64,000 nt of DNA from Astrothelium macrocarpum. Its lineage: Eukaryota; Ascomycota; Dothideomycetes; Trypetheliales; Trypetheliaceae. Position 1 is the stretch's first letter, and the number at the start of each line of letters is the position of its first letter. Under the pieces are notes generated by a model. The model was not told where the DNA came from. It worked only from the letters and a program-made list of their open reading frames with translations, and did not search any database. Where the stretch lies: contig JAGEMR010000021.1 in assembly GCA_021030915.1 (NCBI GenBank), positions 1-64,000 of the forward strand, written 5' to 3'. Shown piece after piece: positions 22,418 to 35,201 of the stretch. A program made the position numbers and the translations under genes.

Positions 22418-24476
22418 ACTTTTAGGGAGTTTCTTGGCAAACCGTTTACCGAAAGAGGCGTGTAGGGGTGAAGATCTTTTACGTCGGAGATAAAGTGTAG
22501 AGAATCAAATTGCCTGAATGGCCAGCAGTCAGATGAACAATAAAGTGAGCCCCTCCGTTGTTAAATAGCCGGTGTCAAGTGAATGTGAGTGACTCAAAGG
22601 TCAAGGGAACTCTGAAAGAACTTGAATAGCCCGTGGTAGAGGTGATGTCAGCGGTGTTCTTTGTGTACCTGCGAGTATGTGTGACACCTGGTGATATTGG
22701 GTCCTGCAAAAATCGACGCCGGCTATTTGGCCCTAATGAAGTCGATTCAACCAGCGGTGGCTAAGCCGTGGAAAGGCAATTGACGGCTATTCCGGCGGAT
22801 CAGCCGACAAGAATATATAAAGCTTTTGGGAAGCTTAAATGAAAGAACGCTATCCACTTGGGACGCAAAAGGTAGGAAGCCAAAGAGCCAGGTAGAGGCA
22901 AAAGAGTGGGGGAGGTCAAGTGATATGAATGAGTGGAACGGCTCCCACAACTACCTACGCATCGACATCAACGTCAATACCGGGGGGAATTGAGGTAGAA
23001 ACAGATTGATGAGGGTAAGGTGGTCAGGGTGGCCGGAAACATAAATGCCGCAGAGGCGAGCGTAGGGCCCGCGGCGCTTGGCTGGGAGAGCAGTGAAGCT
23101 GCTGGTGGAGAAGGAGAGTAGGGCAGTGACGGTCAGGTCAGCGGCGGTACCAGCACCAAACAGGCTTGACCAGGTCCACGATCCAGGCCAGAAACACGGC
23201 TCGCAGACAAGGAGCGAGCTCGTTTGTGTGCGTCAGTGGATGCTCCACCACGCTGCTTGGGGAGAGCGAGGCCATCCGACGGAGGGACAAGGTCAGAAAG
23301 GGGAGGCCAGAGAGCGAATCAGGGGCATGTTCCTTTGTCAGGCTCTGGAAAACACCGAAGGAATGTCGAAGGCTGCCAAAGGCGCGATCGCTGCAGGGGG
23401 AAACGCAGGCACCAGATTCGCTCCGGTGCCACCAATCCACCGCGCACCAGGGGCTGTACCTTCTCTAGCCCGTTTCACGCACATGAACCCATCTCCACTC
23501 ATAAACCTAATGCTCTCTCATTTCCCTACGTCCTCAGACACATTCCACCATTGAGCGGGTGTTTGCCCAAACGCTCCGTCTCGGCTTGACTAGCGAACCT
23601 TGCTCTACGCCACTTGGGGATGCTCGCCGGTAGCGAGGAAACGTGTGGCCTCGCGCCTTATCTTATCGGCCAAAGCACCCCATTGGGTAGATTAGCCTGA
23701 CCGGTTCAAACGTCCTCGATTGATTAACTTGCACACTTTCATTTACTCCAACTTTTACGCTGATCGAGATGGATTGAATGATAAGAGCGTTACTACGACT
23801 CAAGTGTCACTTGATCAATGTCTCATCCTCCTCTTTTGCTATCCAGTCATCTTCGGAGGAGAGTAACCAGAACTTGAGCCCTCTCGTTTCGAGAAACGCC
23901 GTGAGGAACAGCTGCTCGGGCCTACGAGAAACTGCCAAACAGTCGCCCACGTTTCTATTCAAGACGCGTGTACGGATTGCGCAATTTTTGCAAACATCCA
24001 TCGCATCTGCTGGCGGATAACGTGGAATTGGGCATCTTTGTGCAAAGCATAAATTCTCGCGAACGAGTTCTGTGACAAATTCCGTATCAGAGTAAAGTCC
24101 CACTCCACCACTCTTTCATCACTAACCCCGGCACCATCCCCGGACCACCTCTTTGGATGGTGTCATCCGATATTGTTAATTACAAGGTTCAACTCCTACA
24201 AAATCACTTTGATAACTTCATTCATGCGGCATTCTGTGTCGCCGATCACATGTAAGTCATGACTATATCAGGTCATTTCACATCGTTTTCAATAGAGCCC
24301 CAATGACGGTATGGATCATGCTACGTAATTACCGCAAGTGGTAAAATCCCGCAAGAATTGCGAAATTCAGGATTCCAACTAGTTATCCAACATCCCAAAC
24401 TTTCAGACCTGATTACAAATCCATGGGCATGGACGAGAAGTGAGGCTCATCGAAGTCAACCCAAAGTCGCCAAACA
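22418..24476. other. Intergenic, mostly upstream of the ferric-reductase-like gene
   Basis: About 2 kb. A TATA-like ATATATAAAGC lies near 22813-22823. The stretch of about 23040-23480 contains overlapping frames up to 158 codons on both strands, but none has a recognisable domain or consistent codon pattern. The left end is probably the reductase promoter. Confidence 0.5.
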
Positions 24477-27116
24477 CTATGTCAAGCACAATTCATCATC
24501 GCTTTCGCAATCGTCACTAGTGTCGTTTCCCAACTTACAGAGTAGCTGCACCTGAACTCGTCTTCGGGCTCGCAGTTGCCTTCTGGCTTGACGTTTTACG
24601 CCGCGTTCTGAAGGATTGGGATCAAGTAAATCCTGCGCCTGTGATACAGAGACGCATCCACACAATTCGTCTTCAAGGTCGTCAATGTTCTCGTAGCCAC
24701 TATCATTCGCTACACTATCCTCTTCCTGTGTTTCGCTTGCAGACAGCTTGTTTTCGTCATTGCTATTGGTTTTGTTGCGTCCGCTTTCTGCGTCGTTATC
24801 GTTGGTTTCATGCTGGTTTCGACGATTGTGCATATCCAACCACTGTTCATCCGCTGATGGATGTGTCCCATGACCTGGTGGGGAACCGCTCCTATTGTTA
24901 GACACGTTTGGTATGAACCTTGGCTTTGGTCTACTTGAGCATCCATCCCCGTCTTTCGGGATACTGGCTATTCGGCTCCGCAAGGCACCATCCTCACACT
25001 CGAATCCAAGATTGTCGCATATACTTGCGCAATGGCGTGTAAAGTTGGCGGGAGTCGTCATGACCCATTCGCAAATCCCATCCTCCCATCGGTATCCACC
25101 TCTGTCTTGCTGCTGAGGCTTTCCAGGTTTCTTTGCCGGTGTTGCTCCAATCTGCAGCGAGCCAAGATTTCGAACCGAAGCCTCAATACGATCAACGAAC
25201 GCTTGGCATGCCGCGTCGGCATTGAAGTGTTGCGTAAAGTATAGTGCGCTGTCCAACGCAAGCTGCTGCAGGAATGCAGCAGACGATGGCTTGAGTCCAC
25301 TGTTGTAAGAAATGAGCCTGTGGATCAAGTGCTCAAGATGAGCCAAACCGCCGCTGCTTGTCGTCCGACCGTAGCATCGCGCAATCGAGCAGATTACCTC
25401 CGGCAAGACGTCGGCTGCCTCTGAGCACGGATCTTGTGCGCATACACCTGCTATATCTCGAATGGTGGCAATGCAATCGTCGATGTAAAACACTGTGACT
25501 TCTCTATCGTGTGAGTCAATGCTGACTTGTAGGATAAGCTCAGCCACGAGCACGTTTAGACAACGCCGTAACAAGACGTCGCTCACGTGGTCGCAAATCA
25601 TACCGCGCTGCGTGAGTTGTTTCCATGATGCAGCGATATCAATGGCTGCGCTATGAATAAGCCATTGAGGACTCCCGGGACGCGTAAGAGCGTGGCTGGG
25701 CAATCGGGCATCAGAGGTTTCAATGCTGCCAGCAATCAGAGCAATTGTAGAAAGGATAGTGACCAGGCTTGATATGGTATTGTTCAAAGCATCTACTCCG
25801 TTGATAGCAATATTTACGCTTTTTTTGCCAGTGAATACACGCAAGTCGCATGCAGCTGTCAGCACCGATAACGTCAGCTGCGCAGCTGCGTCATAATTTC
25901 GATTCATCATCGAAAGCGAGACCATAGCGCCGGTCCATATATTCATCATCTGCCGGTTCGAAGCCCATTCAATGGGATATCTCGTTGTCGCAAACAATGT
26001 ACTCAGCAGCCTCATCATGAACGCTTGTTGGTAGCTACCTTTGGAATGGTAATTCAGAATGCTCATTGCTTTTCTCAGGTGCGCCTCAAAAAATTCGCTC
26101 TTGTGAGTGTCTTCCGTCGTAATCTTCTGCCGCATGAAAGACTTGATGACTTGTCGGGTTTCTAAAAATGCACTGCGAGCAACAGTGGACTCAATCAGTC
26201 TTTTGACTGTGATGTCATCAAGTTGGCGGTCGTGGATGGCGCGACAGACCATGTCGATTCCATGTTCGAGAGTAACTATCCTCAATGGATTCCAGCCACC
26301 CCCAGAAGCCGGCTTCAAGCTCTCCAAATCATTATAAACTTCTGACTGGACGTCTGTCTTGTCGTCAGGATCCTCGGCCTTCCTCCACTCTGATTCTGCG
26401 CGTATGTAGCTGGAGACATTTTTCAGACAGGTCGAGAAGAGAGACTTGGCTCCTTTCCTCCTTTGAGGTCCTCGTTCCCTTGTGCGTTCCAGGAATTCCC
26501 CCAAAGCCACCCATATTCCATTATCGACATGAGAATTCCACTTAGTCCCGTGCCTTTTGTATTTCGGACAGGGAGAAACGCCAACAGAGTTATCTCCACA
26601 ATTGGACCGATGGATGTTTTCGTTGCCCAATTCATCCTTCATTTCTGAATCTTGATAATCCCCAGCAATTTTCCCTCCGTCTTCCCTTGCGTGCGTATCT
26701 TGACCGCTTCGTGCGATATATGGTGTTGGAATCTGCACGAATCCCACCCGATCATCATTTGGCTGACTTGAAGGATGCTTCGTCTCTGGTGCGCATGCAG
26801 CTCTTCGGGATCGACTAGTATATTGATGTTTGATCTTTCTCCTTTTACCAAACTGGCCATCTTCGAAATCCCTTTCGTCCGGACGCCTTCGCTTTTTAGA
26901 ATCTTGATCGATTACAGAACATGAATCGTTTTTTATCTTTTGTTTGCATGACAGTTCTAGCCGAAGGGCTAATGTACGGAGAAGTCGACTACACTTGGCA
27001 GCAGTCCATGGGACATGTCTGGTTTGATGCGAGACACTGGGGTAACAATGAGCTTTTTTGTCGGCAAATGCTGTGCTATTGAGGTTTGGTTTGTTTATCG
27101 CCGTTGGAGTTATCAT
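24477..27116 (-). CDS. Nuclear-looking 879-aa protein of unknown function
   Basis: Single exon; the first ATG is at 27116 (MITPTAINKP). Early on, WTAAKCSRLLRTLALRLE is probably a short helical motif. Basic clusters follow at about residues 75-100 (KKRRRPDERDF and GKRRKIKH), consistent with a bipartite nuclear localisation signal. The middle (about 260-640) is helical and looks like an alpha-solenoid, with segments such as GGWNPLRIVTLEHGIDMVCRA. Near residue 670 is a Trp-rich conserved-looking patch, GGYRWEDGICEWVMTTPANF. The C-terminus is acidic and disordered, with basic stretches (RQARRQLRARRR) just before the end. The combination suggests a chromatin or nuclear scaffold protein conserved in filamentous fungi, but I cannot assign a name, and function is open. 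Confidence 0.8.
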   Translation of the reverse strand: MITPTAINKPNLNSTAFADKKAHCYPSVSHQTRHVPWTAAKCSRLLRTLALRLELSCKQKIKNDSCSVIDQDSKKRRRPDERDFEDGQFGKRRKIKHQYTSRSRRAACAPETKHPSSQPNDDRVGFVQIPTPYIARSGQDTHAREDGGKIAGDYQDSEMKDELGNENIHRSNCGDNSVGVSPCPKYKRHGTKWNSHVDNGIWVALGEFLERTRERGPQRRKGAKSLFSTCLKNVSSYIRAESEWRKAEDPDDKTDVQSEVYNDLESLKPASGGGWNPLRIVTLEHGIDMVCRAIHDRQLDDITVKRLIESTVARSAFLETRQVIKSFMRQKITTEDTHKSEFFEAHLRKAMSILNYHSKGSYQQAFMMRLLSTLFATTRYPIEWASNRQMMNIWTGAMVSLSMMNRNYDAAAQLTLSVLTAACDLRVFTGKKSVNIAINGVDALNNTISSLVTILSTIALIAGSIETSDARLPSHALTRPGSPQWLIHSAAIDIAASWKQLTQRGMICDHVSDVLLRRCLNVLVAELILQVSIDSHDREVTVFYIDDCIATIRDIAGVCAQDPCSEAADVLPEVICSIARCYGRTTSSGGLAHLEHLIHRLISYNSGLKPSSAAFLQQLALDSALYFTQHFNADAACQAFVDRIEASVRNLGSLQIGATPAKKPGKPQQQDRGGYRWEDGICEWVMTTPANFTRHCASICDNLGFECEDGALRSRIASIPKDGDGCSSRPKPRFIPNVSNNRSGSPPGHGTHPSADEQWLDMHNRRNQHETNDNDAESGRNKTNSNDENKLSASETQEEDSVANDSGYENIDDLEDELCGCVSVSQAQDLLDPNPSERGVKRQARRQLRARRRVQVQLLCKLGNDTSDDCESDDELCLT

Positions 27117-28235
27117 CTTTCGCAAAACAGCAATGGTTTGTTGCGTCTAGGTTGTGGCAAACCCAAATGAATTGACGCAAATTCGTTGATTCCGGTCCAA
27201 AATTCTGAGGGTGTAGACTCAATATGCCATGTGGAGCGAAAAATGAGCAGATTGAATCTGTCAGTGATTGTTTACGTTTGTCAACAAGCAGTAGCGCCGG
27301 TCAACGATGTTCTGGTAGATGTCTTATGACAAAAGCATTGACAGCTGTGGTCAGATACAACGGACGTCACAAACGACTCTGGATTTTAGATTGGCCTTTT
27401 TCAACGAAATTCCTGTATTATCATTCAAGACTTTTTAAAATTCATTTTGTTGTATATCCCATAAAAACTACTGTTGCATCGAAAAAAAAAAATGGTCATT
27501 GTTGCAGAAAAGATTGAGTTCCAAATAACTTTTTAACTATGTCACTTTTTTGTTTCGTCAACTCCTAGTTGTGATTTGCCCGTATACTCGATAGCATGTT
27601 TGGTCACTTTCTTGTCGTCATTTAACTCGCGAGATTTTAGTTAACAATCGATCGTCATTGACGTGACTTCGCATTCTCTAAAATTCTGAGATTGTTGGCT
27701 TGGCTGAAGGTTGCGAACCACAACATGGCTTAATTTATTCAGCACATTCATGTAAGAAATGACGCCGACAAGATCGTTACTCATTGCTTATGGCGGCTTC
27801 TGCTTATATTTGGGGCTTTTGACCCACCAATGAATATTCAATTTACTATCATCTTCAAGACTACCGTTCTTCTTCGATTCATGATTACTCTCAGTAATTT
27901 CGCAAGCCCTTACGTTTATGATAGCCGCTACTATTGTGATCCCAATGACTGGGAGATGCGTTGATAAAATGCCAGCCTTTCCTTAACACCCATCCCGCAG
28001 CAAAAGCAAGACGATATTTATCTACCTACAAGAACGCAGTGGGTTTCGACGAAGCTAGAAATTGCTTTGCTCCTACTTGACAGTCCCATAATCGATTACA
28101 GGTTCTCTAGGATTTGGCTCCACCAACAACGCCAGCTGGATGATCAGCTCATGCCAAACTCCCGACCGTATTGACACCTTTTCTCTGCCCTGGTACGGCC
28201 GGAGTAGGCACGTCTCTCGGCTTTACTCTGATGAT
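27117..28235. other. Intergenic, AT-rich
   Basis: About 1.1 kb between the promoter side of the 879-aa gene and the 3' end of the amidase gene. It holds A and T runs (for example 27480-27491) and no coding frame of note. Confidence 0.6.
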
Positions 28236-30521
28236 TTATATTTGGATTACATCTTTCAGTTCAGTACGGGGAACAATATATGGTTGCACCTTGTCTCTGA
28301 TCTTCGTCCGCTGCTCGAAAGCATAAGCCATACCAATGAGTTTTGTTTCTGAGAACTTCGCCCCAAGAAAGCTGATTCCGAAACTAAAAATGAGATTCAT
28401 TAGACGGCATGCATGCTGTCAGATTGTTGTAACATACGGAATGTTAGGAGCAGAATCAATCAGGCCCCACGAATTATTCACCACAGGCGTTCCTACTGGA
28501 TAAAAGCCCATAGGCACATTTATAATAGGTGCACCTGCCACAGCAGCCCAGTCTGGGGCAGTCATTGATGGTAGAACCACGGCATCAAGGTTATTGCGGC
28601 TGATAGCACCAAGTAAGCCTCCATCATTCCCGTATTGCAAATATTCTTGGTAAGCATGCCAGAAACGAGAATCTGTATTGTTCCAACCTTGTAAAGCTCT
28701 ATCCCAAGTATCGGTATCCCTTGTAGGATAATCTTCAAAGCGAAACGTTTGAGTGAAGCTACGCAACTCGGCCAAAGAAGTAATGTGGTTCGGATTGGAT
28801 GTCAGAGACGCGAAATAAGCTTGCAGATTGACAATGAAGTCAGCACGAATGATCAAATCCATTAAATTGGATTCCTGAAATTCGGCAGCGGCTGTAAAGT
28901 TGGTTTCTTCTACAATTGTAGCGCCTGCGCCTTTTAGAGCTTGCAAGGATTCCTCGAAAGCCATCATCATCGGCTCAGACGTTTGATCTAAGCGTAAAGA
29001 GAGTACATTTCGAGGAATTCCAAGCCGAACACCGGAAAGAGCTGACGGTTTACAGACGGAAACGTAGTCGGGCACAACACCTTCTGGTATGGTAGATGTA
29101 TAATTGTCGTCTGCATCCACGCCGGCAATTGCTTGTAGAATATACGCGGCGTCTTTCACCGTTCGTGTCATAGGTCCGATTGTGTCATGATGCTCACTAA
29201 TCGGAATCACAAGGTTTCGAGACGTCAGTCCGACAGCTACAAGTATGTCAGTCGAGAAGTGCGCACTTGAATCGACTGGAACTTGCACGTACTAGGTTTG
29301 ATGCCCACCAAATTGTTAGCTGCTGCAGGGCCTATGATCGAACCATCAGTCTCGGTTCCAAGACAGGCTGAAGCTAGACCGAGGCTGCAATTATCTTAAG
29401 TTCATGGCCCACAACTCGGATTGATGACCTACGCAGCCGCCACACCACTCCCACTAGAACTTCCAGAAGGATCTTGATTAGGGAAATAGGGCCCGTAGAC
29501 TTGGCCACCAAGCGCGGACCAGCCATTAGTTGTATTGACTGATCGGAAGTTTGCCCACTGACTGAGGTTTGTCTTTCCAAGGAGGATCGCTCCAGCTACC
29601 CGAAGCTTCTGTGCAACAGTAGCATCCTTTGGTACTTTGGCTCCAAGAAGAGCCCAAGAGCCAGCTAGAAAAAGGATGAACTTGTTCTTGGTGATATATG
29701 AGTTCTCTTGTGTTTACCTGTTGTATTCATTCCGTCATTAGTAGCCACATTGTTCTTGATCAAGAGAGGGATCCCATGAAGGGACCTTGTATTGTTAGCG
29801 AAGGAAAGTCAGCACATTCACCTTTGTCCTAACCCACGTATGGACCCTACCAAACGCTCGTTGTCTAGCTTTTCTGCGATGGCCAGAGCATCTGGATTGA
29901 CCTCTGTGACAATATGTAGCGTATCATTGACTTCAGCTATCCTAGCAAGGTAGGCCTAGCCTCATGTATCAGCAAACCATTGGAGTGTCACCTGTATTGA
30001 ATCCAGAAGACGAGAGCTAGTCGATGGGCGTTGCTCAACGAAAACGCATGAGGAAAGGTGCATGTTACGGCAACATTGATCATTTATTCCCGATCTCGAG
30101 GAGGGAAGTAAATATCTGTACACATGGAAAGATCAAGACGCACCTTGACAAGATCAACGCTAGTGAATTTCTTGTTCGCGAGGCCTTCAGAGAGGACATC
30201 GATTGTAGCATTTACCAATGCTGGATAGTTTGCTGCATTTCTAATTAAAGATGTCCGTCATTTTCGAAGAAAAACCTTGCCCTCTATATTTGCAGTTCCA
30301 CGTAAGAAAACGCTGCTCGCACCAATAATGAGGGACAGAAGTAGAACTAGTAAAAAGACAACTCTCTTGTTTGGAGAAGATCGCTCCTTTGTTGCGTCTT
30401 GGTTTTCAGTGGAAGTTTGCAAAAGCTGATAGGGGCCTACTCCAGAGCGAATCTGAAGTACGACTCTAGCATACAGATTCGTAAGACCGTGCAGCATGCG
30501 TTCTATCATGACGTGTCGCAT
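28236..30521 (-). CDS. Amidase-signature protein with N-terminal membrane segment
   Basis: Exons on the minus strand, 5' to 3': 30521-30302, 30232-30144, 29955-29834, 29785-29718, 29664-29433, 29384-29293, 29236-28438, 28383-28236 (589 aa if the first junction is right). The amidase Ser-cisSer-Lys triad is visible: Lys in PLLIKNNVAT, Ser pair in DPSGSSSGSGVAAA and the downstream LGTETDGSIIGP. The C-terminus, FGISFLGAKFSETKLIG, is also typical. Amidases of this class hydrolyse C-N bonds of amides; the natural substrate of the secreted/membrane fungal members is generally unknown. Residues of about 53-70 (VVFLLVLLLSLIIGASS) form one hydrophobic helix, so the enzyme is anchored or secreted. The first exon and the 188-nt second intron are the least certain parts; other introns are 48-69 nt. 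Confidence 0.86.
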
Positions 30522-33224
30522 ACGGAAAGGCCAAAAAAGACCAAGTCAGATAGCTGAGAAGCCAAAGAGCCTGGTGTCAACAAGTTTCTATCCTCGCGTG
30601 CAGGGCAAGGATATCGGTTACAACGTTCCGAGTGCCCCGAGGCAATGCAGTGACACTAAGCGCCCCCGAATTGACATCCTAGCTACGTGATAGTGAGTGC
30701 ATCTTCGGGAACTGGTATTGATGTAATCTAAAGAGGATTGATAAGGAGCATGAGGCAGATACATAGTGGAGGGTCGGTTGCGTTCTCATCGCGTGCACGG
30801 TCCCATGGCACGCGCTCTATTCAGTTGTTGCCATGGAAGTTTAAAAATATAATTCGTCAACGATGGAAATAAGGATTAAAGCCTCTCCCAGCGTATTCAA
30901 CGTACTGTCACTCTATTCATGGAGTCATTTTAATCTTCAGCTCATCATATCGAGCGCGACTTGATAGCACACGTTACAGTAGTGCAAAGCGCCACACGCG
31001 TAATGCTGTTGAGGTGGAAATGCACCTCGCTAGCGATTTGGAATTGCATTCATCCTTTCAACAGACTCAGCCACGGTCATGACCTGATTGCATTCTTCCC
31101 AACAGGCATTGACTATGGTCACAATCTCTATGTGACCAACCGGAAAACCAACGAGCCGGCGGCCGACCGCTCCTCAAAGAAACTTGATCACTCGAAATCA
31201 CGAGTGCACTATAATGTTCTACACGATTGGATCAGCAAAGGCTTGAGCAGGTCTAAAAGAGATGCAGACGATTCTGATGCATACAATGATGCGACAAAGG
31301 CCAAGACCGACGTGAGAATGGGCAACACTCCGCATGAATGCGGCTTCAACATCTCCTGAAGGCAATCGGATCCTCCAGCGACGACGCGAATCTAATGTAT
31401 ACTGCCTCCGTCATAGCCAAGGTATAGTCATAATGTAAGATTGAAAAATCCACATTTAGAGCTGCATACATGAAATAGACACTGCTTGGTTCTTGGTGCT
31501 GATGCTTCCCTCTTTTGGCTCCGCTCACACTTCAAGATTATTGCCGTGTGCTTGCACGCTTAAATGAATTGGATTCGTTTTCTTTAATTTGAACATTGTC
31601 TTTAGATTCTGTGATTGGATAGGTTTACAACTTCGTCAATGATCTTTTCCTCTACCTGCTTTTGTTAATCCTTTCCGACTCCTTCCGGAAACCAAACCAA
31701 GTTGATGTAGTGGACGCTGCTGATACTTGAACAGTATTAGTGCTCAATTAGGATTTGCTAAAAACACCAATGTTATTGCGTAGCCAGCCCCAGATTGCAT
31801 TGCTACAGACTGATCGGAACAAGTGCGTATGGTTGCTACATCGCTGGATCTGACTTTGCCAAGATTGGATTCTAATAATTAGACACAACACGCAATCTAT
31901 GTCTTCTTTTTTAGCGCCACAACTGACTCGTGAATTTACAGTACTAATACCAAAGCGGCAGACGATAGAGACGAACATCTGGGCAGATCAACAACAAACC
32001 GGGATAGAAAAAAGAACGTTTCAACTCAATTGGAACAGCCGAGCGGAAGAAAGAGATCCCCATAATACAGCAGTAGCACGTTGTTTGCTGCAAGCAAAGG
32101 GTAACTGGTAGATGGCTTATATGTTTGACTTTGGCAAGTTGGTCATCGCATGCTAGGGCGTCTCCCCTTCGTGAACTCAAACATCAAAGCATTCGAAACA
32201 AATCCGATACCCTGCAACCAAAGTGCGATCACGAAACATGTCGGATTACTGAGATTGCCGAATTTCTAGCGTAACAAACGTTGAACGCTTGTGGCGAAGC
32301 CTAACAGTCCAAAGATCTGAGACCTTGCGACATTGCCAATTTTGTGCTACTATGTGATTAGAGAAACACAAATAGTCGGACACATCCAGCCATCTGCATA
32401 ATGATATCTTTAGCAGCAATATCCAGGATCCGAGTAGCTTTCATCCTCTCTGCATGATAACGCGGGGGTGAAACGATTATCTCGGTGTAAATAGGGAAGC
32501 TATGTCTCAGCGAAACCTAATTGTCCAATCATGGCAGCTGACCCATGTCGGGATGGACATTGAGCTTATATTTGAATCCTATCGCAGCAGGCGTAGCAAG
32601 GCTATCAGCATTGTTATGCGCCGCAATGTAGTCTGAGTAATTCCAAGGTCACTCGGATATTCCGACAGCCACAGGGGACGCGTGGCAAAAGCCCGTATCT
32701 CCATACGCCTCCAACAATGGCTTCCCAAACAAGGGTCTTTTTAAAAATTAGGTTACAGGCATTGTTTCAACTATCCTTGCGAGCTGTGGTCGAGGAAGGT
32801 GGGAATGTAGGCGCACGGTCTCGGATAGTTTCTGGTGGCCATTCCACTTTCGTCGGGTCTCCAACGGACTTTCTACTCTGACGACACAATTCCCGTCGAT
32901 ATACCAGACAGGACAAATCAGCCAACTTGGAAGGGATGTACAGCATGGCGAACCCTTGCTGCAATTGTGAGGGCCAACCTCTAAATGGCGTAAGGTGTCG
33001 GCCCCTTGTTTAAAACCTTCCGGCCCGTTGGCCAGTACGTGGTAAGTTTATAAGACTGTAAGGCAAAGCTCTTGGCTTCAAGTAGGCGGATAAGATTGCG
33101 CGGCTACTTTTCATTTCCACTTCCGACATCCTTCCTTTTTAGAATTCCTGATGTTTACATATCGTCCGTTTCTCTCGTCGTGATTTATTCCAAACAGCCC
33201 TGTAAAACTTCCGCCGTTCAAAAC
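30522..33224. other. Intergenic, no convincing gene
   Basis: About 2.7 kb between divergently transcribed amidase and DOMON-b561 genes. The longest frame (30961-31359 plus) has no domain, no Kozak-like support and biased composition. The outer parts are presumably the two promoters. Confidence 0.55.
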
Positions 33225-34953
33225 ATGTGGTCACTTATAGGAACTTCGCTACTCTTGTTTAGTAAGACTCTTGGAAACAGCTTGACATTCCCCAATTGAC
33301 GCGCCTGCGTAGGTTGTACGGTTTCGGCACAGATTGCAAAGCAATGTCAAGGCAGTATCTGCTACAGTTTAAACATTCCCCAAGATACAGCCTCGAGCGG
33401 CAAAGGGGACATTTATTTCCAGATCTCCTCACCCACATCCAACACATGGACGGCTTTGGGGCAGGGCAGTGCCATGGCCGGCTCGAACATTTTTGTCATC
33501 TACACCAGTTCTGATGGCAAGAATGTGACCCTCTCTCCTCGCGCTGGGACCGGCCATGTTGAACCACAATTTAGCTCAGGGCCCCAAGTGACTTTACTGA
33601 GCGGCTCCGGAGTCTCGAATGGCATGATGACTGCCAATATCAAATGTACCCTTCTCTTCTGATCGACTTTAAAAAAATCAACAGATCACACTAAACCATA
33701 CTAGGTGGAAACTGCGAATCATGGAGCGGTGGATCCATGGATTTCACCTCCAGCTCGGGTTCTTGGATCTGGGCTACGAAGTCGGGCTCTGCATTAAATT
33801 CAGATGATACCAGCGCTGACATCGCCCAACACGACGACAGAGGCACGTTCAACTTCGACTTCACCCAAGCGAAGGGCGGCAGCGATGTGAATCCCTTCAC
33901 CAACCCATCAGCAACCACTGCTGGAAGCGGCGGCTCCTGCACTCGATCCAGCGGCGGTAGCAACAGCGGCGGTAGTAGTGGTTCTGGAGCCACTTCCAGT
34001 GCTACGAACGGAGGCGGATATGGGTCGTTTGGTGGTAGCGGTTTTCCATCATCTGCACCAGCAGGCTTTCCCACCTCTCCACCAGCCGGGCTCCCCTCAG
34101 GAGGCTCCCCAACGGGATGGAAGCGGGCGACCAGCGATGACGACTGCAGTGATGAACCTGGCTCAGAGGGCGATTCTTCTCGCAGCGAACCGGACCGCGA
34201 GTTTTTGGAGAATTTCAACCGTACGGGGGCCATCATCAAAGCGCATGGCATTATGGCCTCGATAGCTTGGGTGATCTTGTTCCCTATCGGAGCTATCATC
34301 ATCCGAGTTCTGAGCTTCCCCGGATTGATCTGGCTGCACGCGCTATTCCAGATGTTTGCGTACATCATGTACATTGCCGCCACTGGGCTGGGACTCTGGA
34401 TCGGAATCAATGGCAAATTCGTAAGTCTTCCCCTCCTTACTATCCTTTCTTCCATCTACGCCATCGTCGTTGCAACATAACACTCGGAGCAAATCTTTTC
34501 TCTTGTACACTACACGTCCACTTCGCGTACACAGAACTTATGGACTGACTCTCTCAACAGCTCTACAACAAGGATGCGCATCCGATTATCGGCCTCGTCA
34601 TTTTCGGCCTCGTCTTCTTCCAACCCATCCTTGGAATGGGCCACCACTCTGCCTTCCGCAAATATGGCCGACGCAGTGTCTGGTCGTACGCACATCTCTG
34701 GCTCGGCCGCATACTCATTACACTCGCCATGATCAACGGTGGCCTGGGTCTCCTGCTGGCCGCCAACGCGACGAGGGGACAGCAGATCGCGTATGGCGTT
34801 GTGTCAGGGATTGTGTGGGTTGTATATGTGGCGTCGATTGTGTTGGGAGAGGTGAGGAGGGCTAAGCAGTCGAGGGGACTGGAAAGGGTGGACGGACTGT
34901 CGAGGTCACCAGTTAGAAAAGAGGAGACGGCGGTGGTTGAGGGGGCTGGATAG
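33225..34953 (+). CDS. DOMON (CDH-type cytochrome) + cytochrome b561 membrane protein
   Basis: Exons 33225-33261, 33313-33645, 33705-34420 and 34561-34953 give 492 aa; introns are 51, 59 and 140 nt and all phases agree. A signal peptide begins MWSLIGTSLLLFSCTVSA. The extracellular domain resembles the haem domain of cellobiose dehydrogenase: GDIYFQISSP, ALGQGSAMAGSNIFVIY (with the candidate Met haem ligand), CGNCESWSGGSMDF and SWIWATKSGS. A Gly/Ser-rich linker follows. The b561 domain then has helices carrying four His in KAHGIMAS, WLHALFQ, DAHPIIGL and SYAHLWLG, the expected haem ligands. The tail is short, basic and cytoplasmic. Such fusions are thought to pass electrons across the plasma membrane to an extracellular haem; the acceptor is unknown. 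The gene is convergent with the FNT gene 248 nt away. Confidence 0.92.
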
Positions 34954-35201
34954 GTCTGAATGACATGTGATGAAGGACCAAAAATAGAGTGGACGGGCGA
35001 ATATGTAAGAGATGGGTTAGGCTTTTTGTTGCTTGCGGAATTGTCTTCGTGGCGATGATGGAAATAAAGATGAGGGTCACTGGAGTTTAACGAATCCAAT
35101 TTTTGTTGCAAAGAGTAAACATTACTGCACAAGGTCGTCTCAATATTGGCTGGATCTACAACACCTTGCGTCTACCATCTATAGCTCATAATCCTTCCTG
35201 A

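Noticed and set aside
23078..23589. Overlapping 158-, 121- and 100-codon frames
   Set aside because: All three frames and the reverse strand are open to similar lengths, so this is a composition effect, with no motif or start-context support.
30961..31359. 132-codon plus-strand frame
   Set aside because: No homology recognised, no splice partner and no start-context support; lies in an otherwise empty interval.
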